From positions 76,062,275 to 76,126,274 of the forward strand of contig CM067085.1 in NCBI GenBank assembly GCA_034008185.1: DNA of 64,000 nt. The letters are read 5' to 3'. The position numbers and the translations under genes were made by a program. The DNA comes from Gorsachius magnificus (lineage: Eukaryota > Chordata > Aves > Pelecaniformes > Ardeidae). The notes below the pieces were generated by a model, which had not been told where the DNA came from, did not search any database, and worked only from the letters and a program-made list of their open reading frames with translations. Numbering within the stretch: position 1 is the stretch's first letter; every line of letters begins with the position of its first letter. Shown here in pieces: positions 35,045-47,801 of the stretch.

Positions 35045-38000
35045 TGCTGTATCCCATCAAAGATGCAGTCCTACTACTTTTGCCCATTTTTCACTCATAT
35101 GACTCTGACACAACTACTTCTCACATTTCTTTTGCATTGACTGCTTTGGATTCTTCCAAATGTAAATGGTCCACCACTCTTTCTTTTTTTAAAGGCTCCA
35201 TTGTAACCCCACCACTGAAAATTCATGCTGGCAGAGGAAAATTGAAAAAGATAAATTCTTCAGACTGGTAAATGTGTATAAGACAGTCTCAGAATATTTA
35301 TACAGCCAACCCTCAATCTTTGGGATACCATATTTATGCTGCTTTCATGGAATTGTGTTGACTATCCTAGCACTGTTGATAATAATCCTCAGAAGGACCC
35401 GAAAACAAACTTGTGTGGAATAAATAACTAACATGCTCAGGGGCCTTGGGAATTCTGAGATTGATGGGTATGGCAACAGCCAATACATGACTCTGCACAT
35501 TTAAATATGCAAAGATAAGCAGAGTAAGAGATGTGAGAAAACTGGCAAAAGTGAAGAGGATGGTTTTTTAAAAAAAAAAGTCTCAAATGATGAAATGTTT
35601 GCAGTGTAAATGGATTTAATGATTACATTTACAAAGCAAGAAATTAACTCCTTTCTACCCCAAACTACAAAATAAGACCCAGATACAGTCTAAGTCAGAA
35701 GATGAAAAACTAAACCGGGACGGCTCTGTAAAGGATTTTGCTGTTGTGTATAAATCCCAAAAAAGACACAAAGCCCCTACACCAAGCACTGAAAATTATC
35801 CTAGAAATGGATAGGAATAACGTGGTAGGAAGGCAAAGTAGCAGTGTGGCTGGAACTGTAGCTAGCACTAGTAGTCACAACAAAAGCATGGGAACATGCA
35901 GGGCACCAGAGCAGTGCAAAATGTTTCCATGTGAGAATTTGGCGAGTGATAGTTGGCAAGTTCTTGTGGTATTCTGGTTTTCCCCTCTTATGCCTAAATG
36001 TTGTGATAATACAAATCATTATTTATTAATTCACTCTGATCAGAACTACCCCGAAGGGGACCCAAGAGAAGGAAATGGTACTGTATACCCGCTCAGGTTC
36101 GGGTTTATTAACGGCACCCGACCGTGACAGACAGCCCCAGTGGGGCTGGAAGTAAGGAACTGGTAAGAGATGGTGCTGTGGGTGCACGAATGAGGAACTC
36201 GAGCGACCAGTGTGCTGACAAAATGGGAGCCTTAATGGATTTAAGGGTCTGAAGGAGAGTGTAACACTGGCCTGTGTGAATGGACCTGAAGATTTTAGAA
36301 CCTCTCCTAGAAGGATTAAGAAAGGAGATGAGAGCTTGGTGGAAATTAAATAATTTAAAGGTGCCCAGCTGATAAAAGAAGGAAGGTGTCATCTGCTTTG
36401 GTTTTTTTATTCCCTAAGATTTAAAGCATGAGTGACTAATTTTTTATTTTTACTAATGAAGTAAATAAAATGTGTAGCATGTTTGAAGGTGTTCTTTCAT
36501 ATTATGCCAAATTTCATATCTTGGGGAGGGGAAAAAAACCTCCAAAATTTAAGAGTAACTAAACTTTAGTTTCCAAAAAGTGAACCCAGAGATTGTTTGT
36601 GTGGTTTTTTGTTTTTGGTTTTTTTTTTCCCCTTGTGGGATTGCAAGGATGACCGTTCTCCACCCTTTCTCCTTCTGTAAAAGAAATCCAAGAAGAGGGC
36701 ATGTAAGCTGGTAATTAAGCTGCTTCACACTGTGTGGTTCAAAATGCAAAGCTAAAGCAAAACAGAGAGAGAGGATCCCTCTGCTGCACCTATTGAGCGC
36801 AGAGAATTAAACTCTCTTTGAGCACCCTGTTATCTTGAAGGAAGGACTGCTTCACAGAAAAACTCTAATAAAATCCCAATAATTACAAATGCTCAGTGGT
36901 TTATAAACAAGTTCTTACCGTGGGACTAAGGCATGCTCAAAACAAGTGTCAGTTCAGGGATGGAGAGCAGTCCTTGTGCCCGCGACCCTGGTACAAACTA
37001 ACATTTGTGGGAGGCCCTTAAAAAGGGGAAGTAGAAGGTGAATTCCCTCAGCGGCGTCTGGCCATGTTTTCCTGTTGCTGTCATCAAATGAAACATTTGA
37101 GTACTAAATGCAGTGTGAAGGGTATTGGCCTAAAAAGTAAAGCCCCCAAACATAAGCCCCTGCAAAACAAAACAAAGCAAAAAAAATCCCCCAGACACCC
37201 AAGTTCCCATCTGTGAGTGATGTTTGCAAGTACTCGTGTAAGCCTTACAAGGCTTCCTCAGCACAGGGCTGGGGCAAATGGGATATAAATTGATCTCGCT
37301 TGTGAAGAAATACTGAACAGAGATGTTTTGCTAACCAAGAAACTGCTTCTGTCCGTGCCTTTTCTGACAGAAACGTTGGCTCTGAAACCAGCGGTGGAAA
37401 GGTATAGCGAGAGAATAAGCTTGTTGCATAGGTTGTAGTTGGAACTGGTGATAGCTTAAACTCACAAAGCAAGAAGTTTATAAGGAGTGTCATGGGCAGG
37501 TAAAAACTTTAGTTTTAGAGATGCGAAGTATTACTGGAAATGCCGTGTTTCTGTGGTTCATAGCTTAAGGAGGCAATGTGTCCGATTGGAAGGACTCTCA
37601 TTTTGCTCAGAGGTATGTCATGGGGAGAAGTGTATAAGAGCAATGGAAGGCAATGGGCATGGCTTCAAGGAGGGAGCAGTATGAAGGCCCTTGGCAGCCC
37701 CTGGCTCCCCGTGTGTGGTGGGGGCCCACGTCAGTCTGTTCCCGTGTGAAGGGATCCAGGGACACGGCCCTGATGATCTGGGACACCCAGTGGGGTACTT
37801 GGAAAAGTCTTCACAAAGAGGAAGAAACGGAGTTTAGACTGAAGAAATGACACGAAGGAAAATGCCCAGTAGTACTCTGGAAGTTTAGGCGCATTCTTCA
37901 AATGATCCATCACCATTGCACGCTGAAGCTGCTAACTGGCTGTTTCAGAAGTTGTATTCTGGTAGGTAGGTCTGAGGTACAAGGATTATGGAGTTTTATG

Positions 38001-41000
38001 TGCTTTGATGGAATGGTGGAAATTGTGGGAGGAAAGGAAGCAGGCAGCTGAGCATACGTTAATCGGGATACCCTGTCACGTGCACCAGGGCTTCTGTTGG
38101 ACTAATAAATGAGCCCAGACCAGACGTTTGTGGTCTTGCTGCATGTCTGCATGAACAAGGTACTGCCCAGTGAGGGTATGTGGGTATGGGGGTGTTCAAA
38201 CACATGGCACACACACACAATCTGATGACATGGACAGAAACTGGAACCTGAACGTATGTTAGCTTGTGGATAACGTAATGATCATTAAGAAAGGGCTGAT
38301 CACTGTACAAGACAATAACCGACAGAAAAGCATATTGTATCTATTACAGTACATGTAAGATGAGTGTTATGCCACAGATACTGGTGCTAGGCTGTTGGAT
38401 GGACAGCCCCTACTACGTAAACTGTGCTTTCTTGTTTGAGCTGCTGGTTGCCGTGTTGCTGAACGGCCACGGGCCCCTATCACATGGCAGTTCAAAACAT
38501 ACGCACTATGAAGGAAATTAAGCCCTTGAACTCTTTCTACAGATATTGTGGGCACTAAATGTGTGACTGAGCAAATCCATGTAATTAAAAATCTCCTAGG
38601 GACTATTAAATCTGGAGCTATCCCTGAGAGCCCAGGAAGGTGAGATCGGCGAGGAGGTGACCAGCCAACTCTAATAAGGGTGACCTAGGTCCTGCTGCCA
38701 AAGAGATGGAGCCCCAAAAGAAGAAATGCCCAGCTGTTATGTCCGGGATGCCGGGTGGAGGGGGAGAGCTGTCCTCTGGCAGGGCTAGGGGCCAGCCGGT
38801 TAGATCTTGCTGGGTTACACACAAATTCACATTGTGTGGCACTTACTCGTTAGAGCTCAGGCACTAAATGAATTCTATAGCCTGGCCAGATATGTTGTTT
38901 TCAAATACATTTCTGAACCGAGAGATAGTTGTTACTGTGCAAATAGCAACAGGTACGGTGCCAGACGTGGAATTATTTTCACAGGAGTGTTTTGGCTGGG
39001 TGCAAGCCCAAAGAAAAGGGTGTCAGAGTAATTAGAAATCGAGAGGATCAAGCTCTGCCCCCAAATGATTGGAGACTGCGGTGATTCTGGAGAGAGGGTG
39101 CCTCTCAGCTAAAGAATAGTGAGTCCTGCCTGAACTTTATTAAATTTGCTGAAATAATTTCTGATATTATATTTTAAGTGATACACAGTGGTGACATAAC
39201 AAAACCGAGGCTTAAGGGAACAAAGAAATCTCCGCCGTGTATCAAGTTGCAATATGTCATAAATTGTTACAGTATGAGAACTTAATTTCCATAGGTTTTG
39301 TTGTTGTTATTTTCCCAATGCTTATGAATTTCAGAGTTGTCTGCTGTACCTGCTCCGTGGGAATTTCCCACAGGAGCTTCCTCTGACAGCTAGAACTTGG
39401 TTAACGTTTCAGTGACTAAGATTGTAGTTTGCCTGTTGTACTACAGCTCCTTATAGCCACAGCTTTGAATTGTCAGTATCGAGACAGTAGCTAAACTAGT
39501 GCTCGCGATCAAGCCAGCAGGAACAAGGGCTGAATGCAAAAAGAGCCTTGGGAACCACCACCGAAATTTGGAGGCAAATAGAGGTGAGACTGTGAAGGAG
39601 TAAACGGGGGGGAGGAGAGAATCCAGAGAGGCAGGAATAAGGGAACCCACGATATGATAGTGGTTCAGATCTTAATTTGTTGGGTTGGAGCTGTCAGATG
39701 ACCAGGCGACATGTTCCAGAGGATGCAAATAGAGCCATGGGTGTGACCTTTAGGGATTTTTGTCTTGGAAGGACAGGTTTTAAAGAAAAATGGACAAAGC
39801 AAAAAACTTTCATATTTTCATGTGTAGATATCTGAATTTCAGGACACGTCCATTTTCAATGTAAAATTTGTGTATTGGTAAGGAAAACTTGCTAATAGGT
39901 AAGGAAAAAACATTACAATTTTAAAGGTAATTTTAAAGGTAATTTTAAAGGTTTTTCTCCTTTCAGATAAACCTCCAGATTGATATCAGTAACTTTTATA
40001 CTAAGAAAAGTGCTGTTCCCAGGTGTTCGGGGCAGAAATCAGGCAGACCTCAAGTACTTCACATCAAAAATTTGTTAAGGCTTGGTGTTCATAAATTCTC
40101 GGCAGGAGTAAATATCAGATTGATCGTCAAGTACATGTTAGTGACTGAATAGGGATAAAGCAGTGCTATATCTAGTCATTTGGCCCAAATCCAGGAAAAT
40201 CTTATTTTATCCAGATTTTACTACACACTTGCTAAATTAATCTCTGTGAAAGCCACCAACTGGAAGGAGCAGTAGAAGCGGTGCATGGGGGAGGTATGCT
40301 ACAGCATATGCTCTGGTTCTGCCCTTGAATAGGACAGTTCTGGAAACAAATTATATAATGTGTTGACAGAAAACTATAATCCCTGAGGTAAATTTGGCTT
40401 CAGAAAATATTCTCTAAGAATCGTTTGACAGGTCCTTTGAGAACAAGGATAGGGTAAGAATGGTATCTGGTACACTGTCAGCAGATTTGAATTATCCATT
40501 CTTTTTTTAAAAGACCTGAAGTGTCCACGATTTATAGTGGATATAGGGCAGATACCATAATATTTGCTTGATTTTGATGGGAAAGAGAGAAAGCTTTTCA
40601 ACCTAGCGGGTCCTGTTCTAGCACATCTGTTCTTGATCCTGCGTCTGGCAAAAAGGGTCCAACTGCGCTGAGTCCTGCTGAGAATTTGGTCAGATTTAGC
40701 TCCCAGCTGAACTGCTAGAGATCCAGAACAACTGCTTCAGCCCGTGAAGTCTGCGGGGACTTGCGCAAGATTACTGACGGGAGAACCTGACTCTGTCAGA
40801 TATTACCAATGGTGTGCATTTTATAAATGCCCGGTATCAGACTTACCACTTCCTCGCTGATGCAGGCTGGAAAGATAACGGGAGGGGGGAGAGCGCCTGG
40901 CACCGGGCACGGCCCAGGCTTCAGGGGCTCGTTTTCAGGGGTTCTTATGTGAGACTGTTTTAAAGAGAGTGCAGTTCCAACAGGTAAGGTTTAATGCTGT

Positions 41001-41039
41001 TGGTTTGTTACTAGCTGGATTCTAGTGACATGAAAACCG
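35045..41039. other. Unique AT-rich sequence, no gene seen
   Basis: Low-complexity pieces are a T-rich tract at 36605-36628, an A/C-rich piece near 37155-37195, a CA repeat at about 38211-38219 and the 12-base tandem repeat at 39917-39952. A 129-codon plus ORF at 35738-36127 has balanced composition but no domain I recognise. A 94-codon minus ORF follows at 36108-36392. No transposon or RNA gene was recognised. Confidence 0.4.
39917..39952. repeat. Three perfect copies of a 12-bp unit
   Basis: AATTTTAAAGGT is repeated exactly three times head to tail (39917-39928, 39929-39940, 39941-39952). There are no spacers, so it is a short tandem repeat and not a CRISPR array. Confidence 0.95.
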
Positions 41040-41338
41040 TGTAACCCCTCTCACCGTTTCGGAACCCTCGTGACTCGTAGGGAGAGCACCCCATACGACT
41101 GTATTGGCAACGAACACGGGTTAACCGCTACGTGGTGTGTGAGCCCAGGACTGGGGAGCTGCTTTGCTGGAGACCGTTACCAGCACGGTCCCTGGGCACG
41201 GCTGATCCGTCAGGACTGCTCACACGGACACGTGCTCTAAGGCTGGCTGAGCGTGACTGCCACTTCAGATTTCACAGGAAAACCAGACACTCATGGAACG
41301 GGCGGTTTGGGCGTTTCCTTTGTACGAAGGGGCATTAA
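41040..41338. promoter_or_regulatory. CpG-retaining patch
   Basis: By eye there are about 20 CpG dinucleotides in 300 bases at only moderate GC content, near the number expected without CpG loss. A 68-codon plus ORF (41132-41338) covers the second half and has no domain I recognise. Germline hypomethylation, an old CpG island or recently inserted sequence could each explain it. No promoter core element is evident. Confidence 0.25.
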
Positions 41339-44300
41339 ATCTCCCAGTGAGTTATAAACTCTTAGTGACATTTGGGAGGGTCATGAGCAGTCTGCAGAGA
41401 GGTGAGACGGCTCTGGACAAGCCCAGCAGGTAGGTGGCAAGCCAGAAGGCGGTGGAGGAAAGGCCAGTCCCCTTTCTGCAGGTGGAGGGAGCTGGATGTG
41501 AATAACCAAAGGCCTGTGGTGCTGGAAAGTGGGACGTGTGCGCAGGTATAGAGAATATCTGGAGGACTGAAAGTTCAGCGCAGATTCCTTGTTTAAACAC
41601 TGTAGCCTGAATTTCCACATTTGTTAGTCTTCCCCGTTTTCTTGTTAGGCCATCTCGCATTATAAAACAAAGAGAGATTTATGCCTGTGATCTCGGTCTG
41701 GAAATGGATGGTATAAGAAATACTCTCTGGGTCTCACAGAATTACAAGTAGTCTTGATTTGGTGTTGATCCCGTCCAATTAGATCCAGATTAAATTGGTA
41801 TGTGGGTTCAATCAAAGTTTTAAGCCTGGGAATTTCAGTATGCACACAGGTTCTGCTTTAGCACCGCATGCTGACACATGCTTAGCTTGCAGAATTTAGT
41901 AGCTGTGCGTAAGCTTGCTCATAGAAACATATGCGTGCTTTGCTGAAAATGAGCTGGAGTTAATAATGGTTTTAATGCTTGAATGCTTGCTTTGTGTCTT
42001 GAAACATCGGCAGCATTCACACAAAGGGCAAAAGTTGTATTTTGCTGGTGGGAGCCATGTAAAGATGAAAAGGTTCTTCAAAAGCTTTGTGGAAAAAAAT
42101 GATACTTTACAGCAGACAGGTGTTTGCTATTTTATTGTATGTGTTCCTCTTACTTTTTCATATTTGATTGCATGATAGCACTGTTTGGTCTGTGGTGATT
42201 CCAGTGGATTAAATGGCAATGGAAGATCCCCGAGAAGCCTTTCTTTTAGGTAAAAAAGTGAAATATCATGGTTCACATTCAAATTCTTGCATGCTTGAAA
42301 TAAAGGAAGATCTCACCAGTCTTTGGGTCCCCACGTTAGCTCATCCATGCTTACAGACGCTGTATTGTGGAGAATTTGATTTATTTATTCTGAGCAGCTG
42401 AACCTTTGCTGTGTTATTAGATGTTTATTTACCCCACTGGAAGCAGCTATGACACCTACAGCATAGCCCAGCTTTGAGAGGAGTGCAAAATGACAAAGAT
42501 CCTTTCACAAACCTCATGTATATCACACCAAAATATTAAAATACCAAGGAAAACTGTTCCTTCTTGCATAGCCCACCAGGAGAGATAGTACGATTATTTC
42601 TATTTCAATTATTATTTCACTAAAATATACCTTTTAAAGAAGGGGACGCAGAGCATTGGAGTGCAGCAAAACAATGCTGGCGGTGGCCTATTCTACAGAA
42701 CAAACAAGATGAAAGATTTCTGATTCTTTTATTAACTTTGTTCCATGTGAAACACTAAAAGGATTAAATTGATCCTTCCTGCCAGTTTTAACGGGAAACT
42801 ATTATTCCTGGTGATAGTTTGTATTTGCAAGTCGGCTTTTGCAGCCTATGCATTCTCATGTGGCATGGAGAGCTATCCACTTAGACAGCCTGGGGCCTCA
42901 TAAAGTAGTGGGAGGTCTTTTTTTTTTTTCCTGCCTCATTTTTGTTTGATTGAAATATTTTTTATCTTTTTCTATTTCTCTTTGTGCTCTTCTAGTTTTA
43001 TTCCAGTACTAAGAGCTGTTGCCCCACTGATACCCTGCCCTCCTCCAGCAAAGAGAGCAGAAGTTCCTGCGTGGTGCCGCACGCAGATTGGGCGTCAGGA
43101 GGTGTGTTAGGAGCTATGGAACTGTCGTGCTTCCTCCATTGCAACCAGTAGACGTGACCATATCCCAGAAATGACAACTCGTCGTTCTCCCAGGGCACGG
43201 AAGCCCTGAGGTGGTACTTTTGCTCCGGTATCGTGGCGATGTCCAGCTGCCCTACTGAGACAAGAAGATTGTCACAGCATAAAAATCTTCTTTGCTTTGA
43301 GAAATGTATTCTGCGGTTTCGTGTTTAGTACCGGGACTTTTTTTGGCAAGTTCTTTCAGTATTCTGTTCTTATCTACCAAATGTTTCCACTCCGCATTTT
43401 TGAGGTCTCTTATGACATTCATTTGGTCCTTGCAGGGGAATGTTTTACCTGCACAAACTCAAAGCAATTCAAAGCCACCTTGAGGAGACCATGGTGGATG
43501 AAGTTGCCGTATACAGTATCATGCTCAGAATAATGATCCCTCTTCTAGTTTCAATAGGAATCAGAGGGACTTGTCTGCAATGTAGAATTTTCATTCTGCT
43601 CACATTCTTTATTGATTTCCAGTGCTCCAATCCTGTTTTATTGAAGTATCCTCCCCACCAACTGCAAAATGTCAACACAGTTTACAAAATATTTCATCTT
43701 TTCTATCACCAAATTCTATTCAATTAAATGTATAGCATCAGCAAGCATTAAAACTCCAGAGCTTTCTGGAGGAAATAATGTGGTATAGTTTTTTTTAATT
43801 ATTTTAGTGTTCAGAGTCTTCATTCAAGAGTAAGACGACTGTCATTGACAGTCAGCTTTTCCAGCAGCCGAAAATAACTGTGGAGCTTCTAGGTATCATT
43901 CGTATTTCAGACCAAGTCGCTCTTAGATAATTATTTAGCCAACTTATATGACCTGACAATTTATGTGACTTCCAAGGAGCAGAGTAACTGTGAACAGGAT
44001 CGTACTTAACCACTGTCTGTGCTGGGATTGATTTTTGCTCTGGTGTTCTTTGAAAGTATCTTGCCTAAGAGCTAAATTCTGCTGCTTTACCAGTGTTAAA
44101 GAGAACTGAGAACATGAGTTCAACAGTGTATGCTTAAAGAGTGAAAATGTAGAAAAAGATGGTGGAGTCCTGCTATGCAATACGAGCCAATTTCATCTGC
44201 GTACCAGGGAAAATCAGCATGCCATTGAAAAGAAAAGAAAAAGGCATATTTTATTCTTTTCTGTCTTGGGAATATTCAGCTAGGAGCCAACCAATCTTTG

Positions 44301-45222
44301 GAAACATTCAAACCCCCAAGTAAGCTGCAAAGGTGTGTTAGGACGACAGGGCAGTGGCAAGCTCATGGCGTTCAGGTGTCTTACTCCAACACGGAGTGTT
44401 GCGGTGCCCGGGGCAAGGGTGGTTGTGTGGTTGGCACATGGCTGCTCCAGCCCAGTGGGTATGAAATGAAAGGTTGTTCTGCCGAGCCCCAGTCTTCAGA
44501 TGTTGATTTCATTTTTTTTTTTTTTTTTCTTTAAGGACCACATGTATTTGAGCCTCACCTCTAAAACTGTTCCTCCTCTGCCTGAGCGGACAGCCAAGTT
44601 CAAGTCATGCAACAATAAATCAGGTCCCTAGAAGAGAATAACCAGGGAAGCTGAGTCAGAGCTCCCCTGCAGCAGAGCACAGCTCATCAGCAGATTTTGG
44701 TGGCTGCGGGCAAACACCATCCGAGCCATATGCATTCCCTGCTGAGCACACCGAAGAAGGGATGCCCCTTTCTGCCCCAGAAGCAGCCCCCCCGGGGAAG
44801 GTGAGAATAGAAACACAGCCTGCAGAGCTCAAAGCCCCAGTTTCTAGCTTGCTGTACCACCTGCAAGGAAGCTGGCCCTGTAGTATAGACTTAAAAAGAT
44901 TGCACAGGCGGTGACTCAGACTTGTTGACTTAGGGTCAGGTTGATCAGCCCACAAGAACTCGAGTGCAGCAGATATGCTTTATCTTGACCCACTTGAAAA
45001 GATCAGATTTAAAAGGAAGAAGACTGAAATATGGCAAACGAGAGGAAAAAAAATTAGCTAAGAGTCTGACCTATACTAAATTTTTCAGTGCTTTTTCACT
45101 TAAATCAGTTCTTAAATCACACAACAGGTCAAAGGAGCTACATAATCTTTCCAAGAAAAGCTTGAATGTTAAACTCTTTCCCCTAACCTGACATGAGTCA
45201 CGAGCTTTCTTTTGTACCTTGC
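41339..45222. other. Unique sequence with T12 and T17 tracts, no gene seen
   Basis: T12 is at 42918-42929 and T17 at 44512-44528. Overlapping ORFs (up to 102 codons) at 41352-41660 and at 43297-43727 (78 and 95 codons in two frames) have no recognisable family. No repeat element was recognised before the LTR. Confidence 0.4.
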
Positions 45223-45663
45223 TGTGCTGCTTCGGGCTGGGACAGGGTTAATTCCCCTCCCAGGAGCTGGCGTGGGGCTGTGGTTTGGGGTTGTGCTGGG
45301 AACAGCACTGAGCACCCCGGGATGGGTTCGTCCCTGCTGAGCCGGGCTCACACAGAGCCAAGGCCGCTTCTGCTGCTCACCCCAGCCCACCAGCGAGGGG
45401 CTGGGGGGCACGGGGAGTTGGGGGGGGACACGGCCGGGCCAGCCGCCCCCGCCTGACCCCCGGGGTGTCCCGCACCCTATGGCGTCATGCTGAGCACATG
45501 GAGCTGGGGGAAGGAGGAGGAAGGGGAGGGGGGGATATTTGAAATGACGGTGTTTGTCTTCCCAAGCCACCGTTACGCGTGATGTAGCCCGGCTCTCCTG
45601 GGGGTGGCTGAAGAACTGCCTGCCGGTGGGAAGCAGGGAATGAATTCCTCGTTTTGCTTTGCT
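45223..45663 (+). mobile_element. Truncated endogenous retrovirus LTR
   Basis: The sequence starts with TGTGCTGC then GGGCTGGGACAGGGTTAATT and continues with CTGAGCCGGGCTCACACAGA, ACCAGCGAGGGGCTGGGG, GTCATGCTGAGC, GAGCTGGGGGAAGGAGGAGG and CCAAGCCACCGTTACGCGTG. Together these match, in order, an LTR type common as solo LTRs in bird genomes. I do not assign it to a named subfamily. The copy stops after CGTTTTGCTTTGCTC, so the distal part with the polyadenylation region and the CA-3' end is missing. At the TATA-box position (about 45492-45502) the copy reads GAGCACATGGAGC, so the TATA box is lost. No internal viral genes or second LTR lie in the window. It is a dead relic. Confidence 0.8.
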
Positions 45664-47481
45664 CACTTAATTCTAATGCCAAACAGGACATCCATTTTTT
45701 ACTTCATTACTCTGTATCTGGTGCCCGATTCCCTCGGTCAGATTTTATGACCAACTTAGACAAGGAACACATAGCAATTTTATCTTATTAGCTCTGTGAT
45801 CAATTTTTTATTACTTTGGACTTGATAATGATGATAAAAATGAAGGTGCATGAATAAATATTGAAAGGGTTTCAGCCACTCATACAAGTGCTACATTTCC
45901 AGGCGACCGCAGGGCTCTGTTTCTCTTCCTTGGCTGGGAAGAGACGATTGCCCCGTTGGAACTGCCAGCTGCAGGTAAAGCAGAAAGGGCTCATCAATTT
46001 TTTTTATATGATCTCTTTAGAGTCTTCAAAATGATGAGAACCTGTGTGAAAAGTGTAGACAGCCAACTATTAATTATGTCAGGCTAGGTGGGAGGAATCC
46101 CAGGTTGTGCGTTTTGCAGGCTTGCTTTACCTTGATGCAAGGGTTACTGACTCCCCTGTGCTTTATGGGCTTGCAGCAGCTCCCAGACCCTTCCCTGCAA
46201 CTCAGGTCCCGGGCAGGCACTTCCATCCTCGCAGCTCATCTTTCTTGCCCACATGCAGCAACTTGTATTTGTCACTTTGGAGTCTTGTTTTCTTTTAAAG
46301 ATGATTTCCTCTGTTGGGATTATTTCAAACTCTAATCCTGCTTGTCAACATCACCTGCAGTCCCTCCCGACTCGGTGTCAGGTACCTACTTAATTTTGGC
46401 ATCCATCTAATAGTAATTTCCCTTGCATCACATTTCTAAAGCTTCCCTATGCGAATGCCATGCAAGATGGTGTCAAAAGTGTTACTGAAAACGAGGTGTG
46501 TGACACCTACTCCTGCTTCCCTGGTCACGCAGTCTGTCTTGAAAGGAGACCGGACTGAGTTGACGTTTGCTCCCGACAACCGCGCTGGCTGCTGTTGACG
46601 TCCCTCTTACTGCCCAAGTGCTTACAATCATTTTTGATAAAAGTTCCAGATTTTTGCTGCACATTGACATGAAGCCGATTCACCTAAAAGTGTCCAGTCT
46701 TCTGTTTTCCTCTCTGAACCCACAAAGAAAGAGGGTCGCTATGTACAAGAGTGATTTACGGCATAATAGCCCAGAAGTTTGGAGTAGGAATGGCTTCTGT
46801 CTTGGTAAAATCCCATTAGCCGGCGTCCGGGTTTGTGACAGCAAACTGCTCAGGGGCAGGCTTATGTTTTAGCCAAACCCCTTCAATTTTGGTGAAAGAA
46901 ATGACTAAATAATTTGAATCTGAGGGCGTTCCTACAACCTCCTTTAAAGCAATACTGTCTTTTGTAGGAGTCTGGTTGGGAAGAAAAAGTGATTTCCTTT
47001 GGGAAGAGCCGTGTAGTTTGGCACTGGTGGGACCAGGATGCACGACTGTTATTACAAACAGTTCTGGCAACATATGAGCCTGAATGGAGTAGTGCCTGAT
47101 GCAAGGCCAAACTTTTAATTTGCAACAAATAATACCTAGTTTTAGTAAATCTATATCTGAGGATACGCTTGTGCCTTTTAAACGTTGCCAACAGAGAGCA
47201 AGTCCTGTGGATTTTATTTTCTCCTGGTGTTTTGTTTTTCGTTGGGAAATACTGACTCAGAAATGCCAACCATTGGCAGGTTTTCGCAGGAACATACCTA
47301 GGTAATAAAAATTTTAATGGAATATTATACAACTGTTTTGTTTCAGCAAGTGCAAAACACTTTATTGTACTGTTATAATTTCAGAGTTGATACTAAATAT
47401 ATACAAATATATAAACACACCACACAATATGTGCAAGATTTCTAAAACACTTGAAAAGTAACAGTTAACAATATTGTATTT
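45664..47481. other. Unique sequence, no gene seen
   Basis: The DNA is AT-rich at 45660-46020 and mixed afterwards. ORFs of 62 to 149 codons overlap on both strands at 46100-47330 without a recognisable domain. The region 47380-47420 is AT-rich with short ATATA runs. Confidence 0.4.
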
Positions 47482-47801
47482 GTTTAGCCTGGAAAAGAGA
47501 GGCTGGATGGAGGGGTTGCAATAGTTTCTAAGAATTAAAAGGCTATGAAAAAGGGAGTAGTTACCTTAATTTTAAGAAAAGCTGATGTAGATTGAGTAAC
47601 AATGTGTTAACTATACAGATATTTAAGAACCAAAAAAAGGTACGTGTGGAGGCTGTGGAATGGTCTTTACTGCAGAATGTTAATCACGGGTTAGACAGAA
47701 GCCTTGCCTGGATAGCGTGGCTGTACTTGGCCTTGTATCAATTTGCAGGGCATAAATGGGGTGACTTCTTAAGGCTCCTTTCAGCACTCTTATTATTTTT
47801 G
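47482..47801 (+). mobile_element. Old, degraded CR1 LINE fragment
   Basis: The piece begins with TTTAGCCTGGAAAAGAGAGG, a diverged form of the CR1 CAGCCTGGAGAAGAG motif. It continues with GGAGGCTGTGGAATGGTCTT, CACGGGTTAGACAGAAGCC, CTTGGCCTTG, and a GGGGTGACTTCTTAAGGCTC then CTTTCAGC end. Order and spacing fit CR1, but many substitutions and A-rich changes in the middle suggest a much older insertion than those at 383, 6254 and 19283. The terminal octamer is not recognisable. Confidence 0.72.

Noticed and set aside
35738..36127. 129-codon plus-strand ORF
   Set aside because: The balanced composition drew attention, but I recognise no motif and there is no evidence of transcription or splicing.
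39917..39952. CRISPR-like direct repeats
   Set aside because: The 12-base units are contiguous with no spacers, so this is a tandem repeat.
45169..45666. 165-codon minus-strand ORF
   Set aside because: It runs antisense through the endogenous LTR (45223-45663). The open frame is a by-product of the GC-rich LTR sequence.
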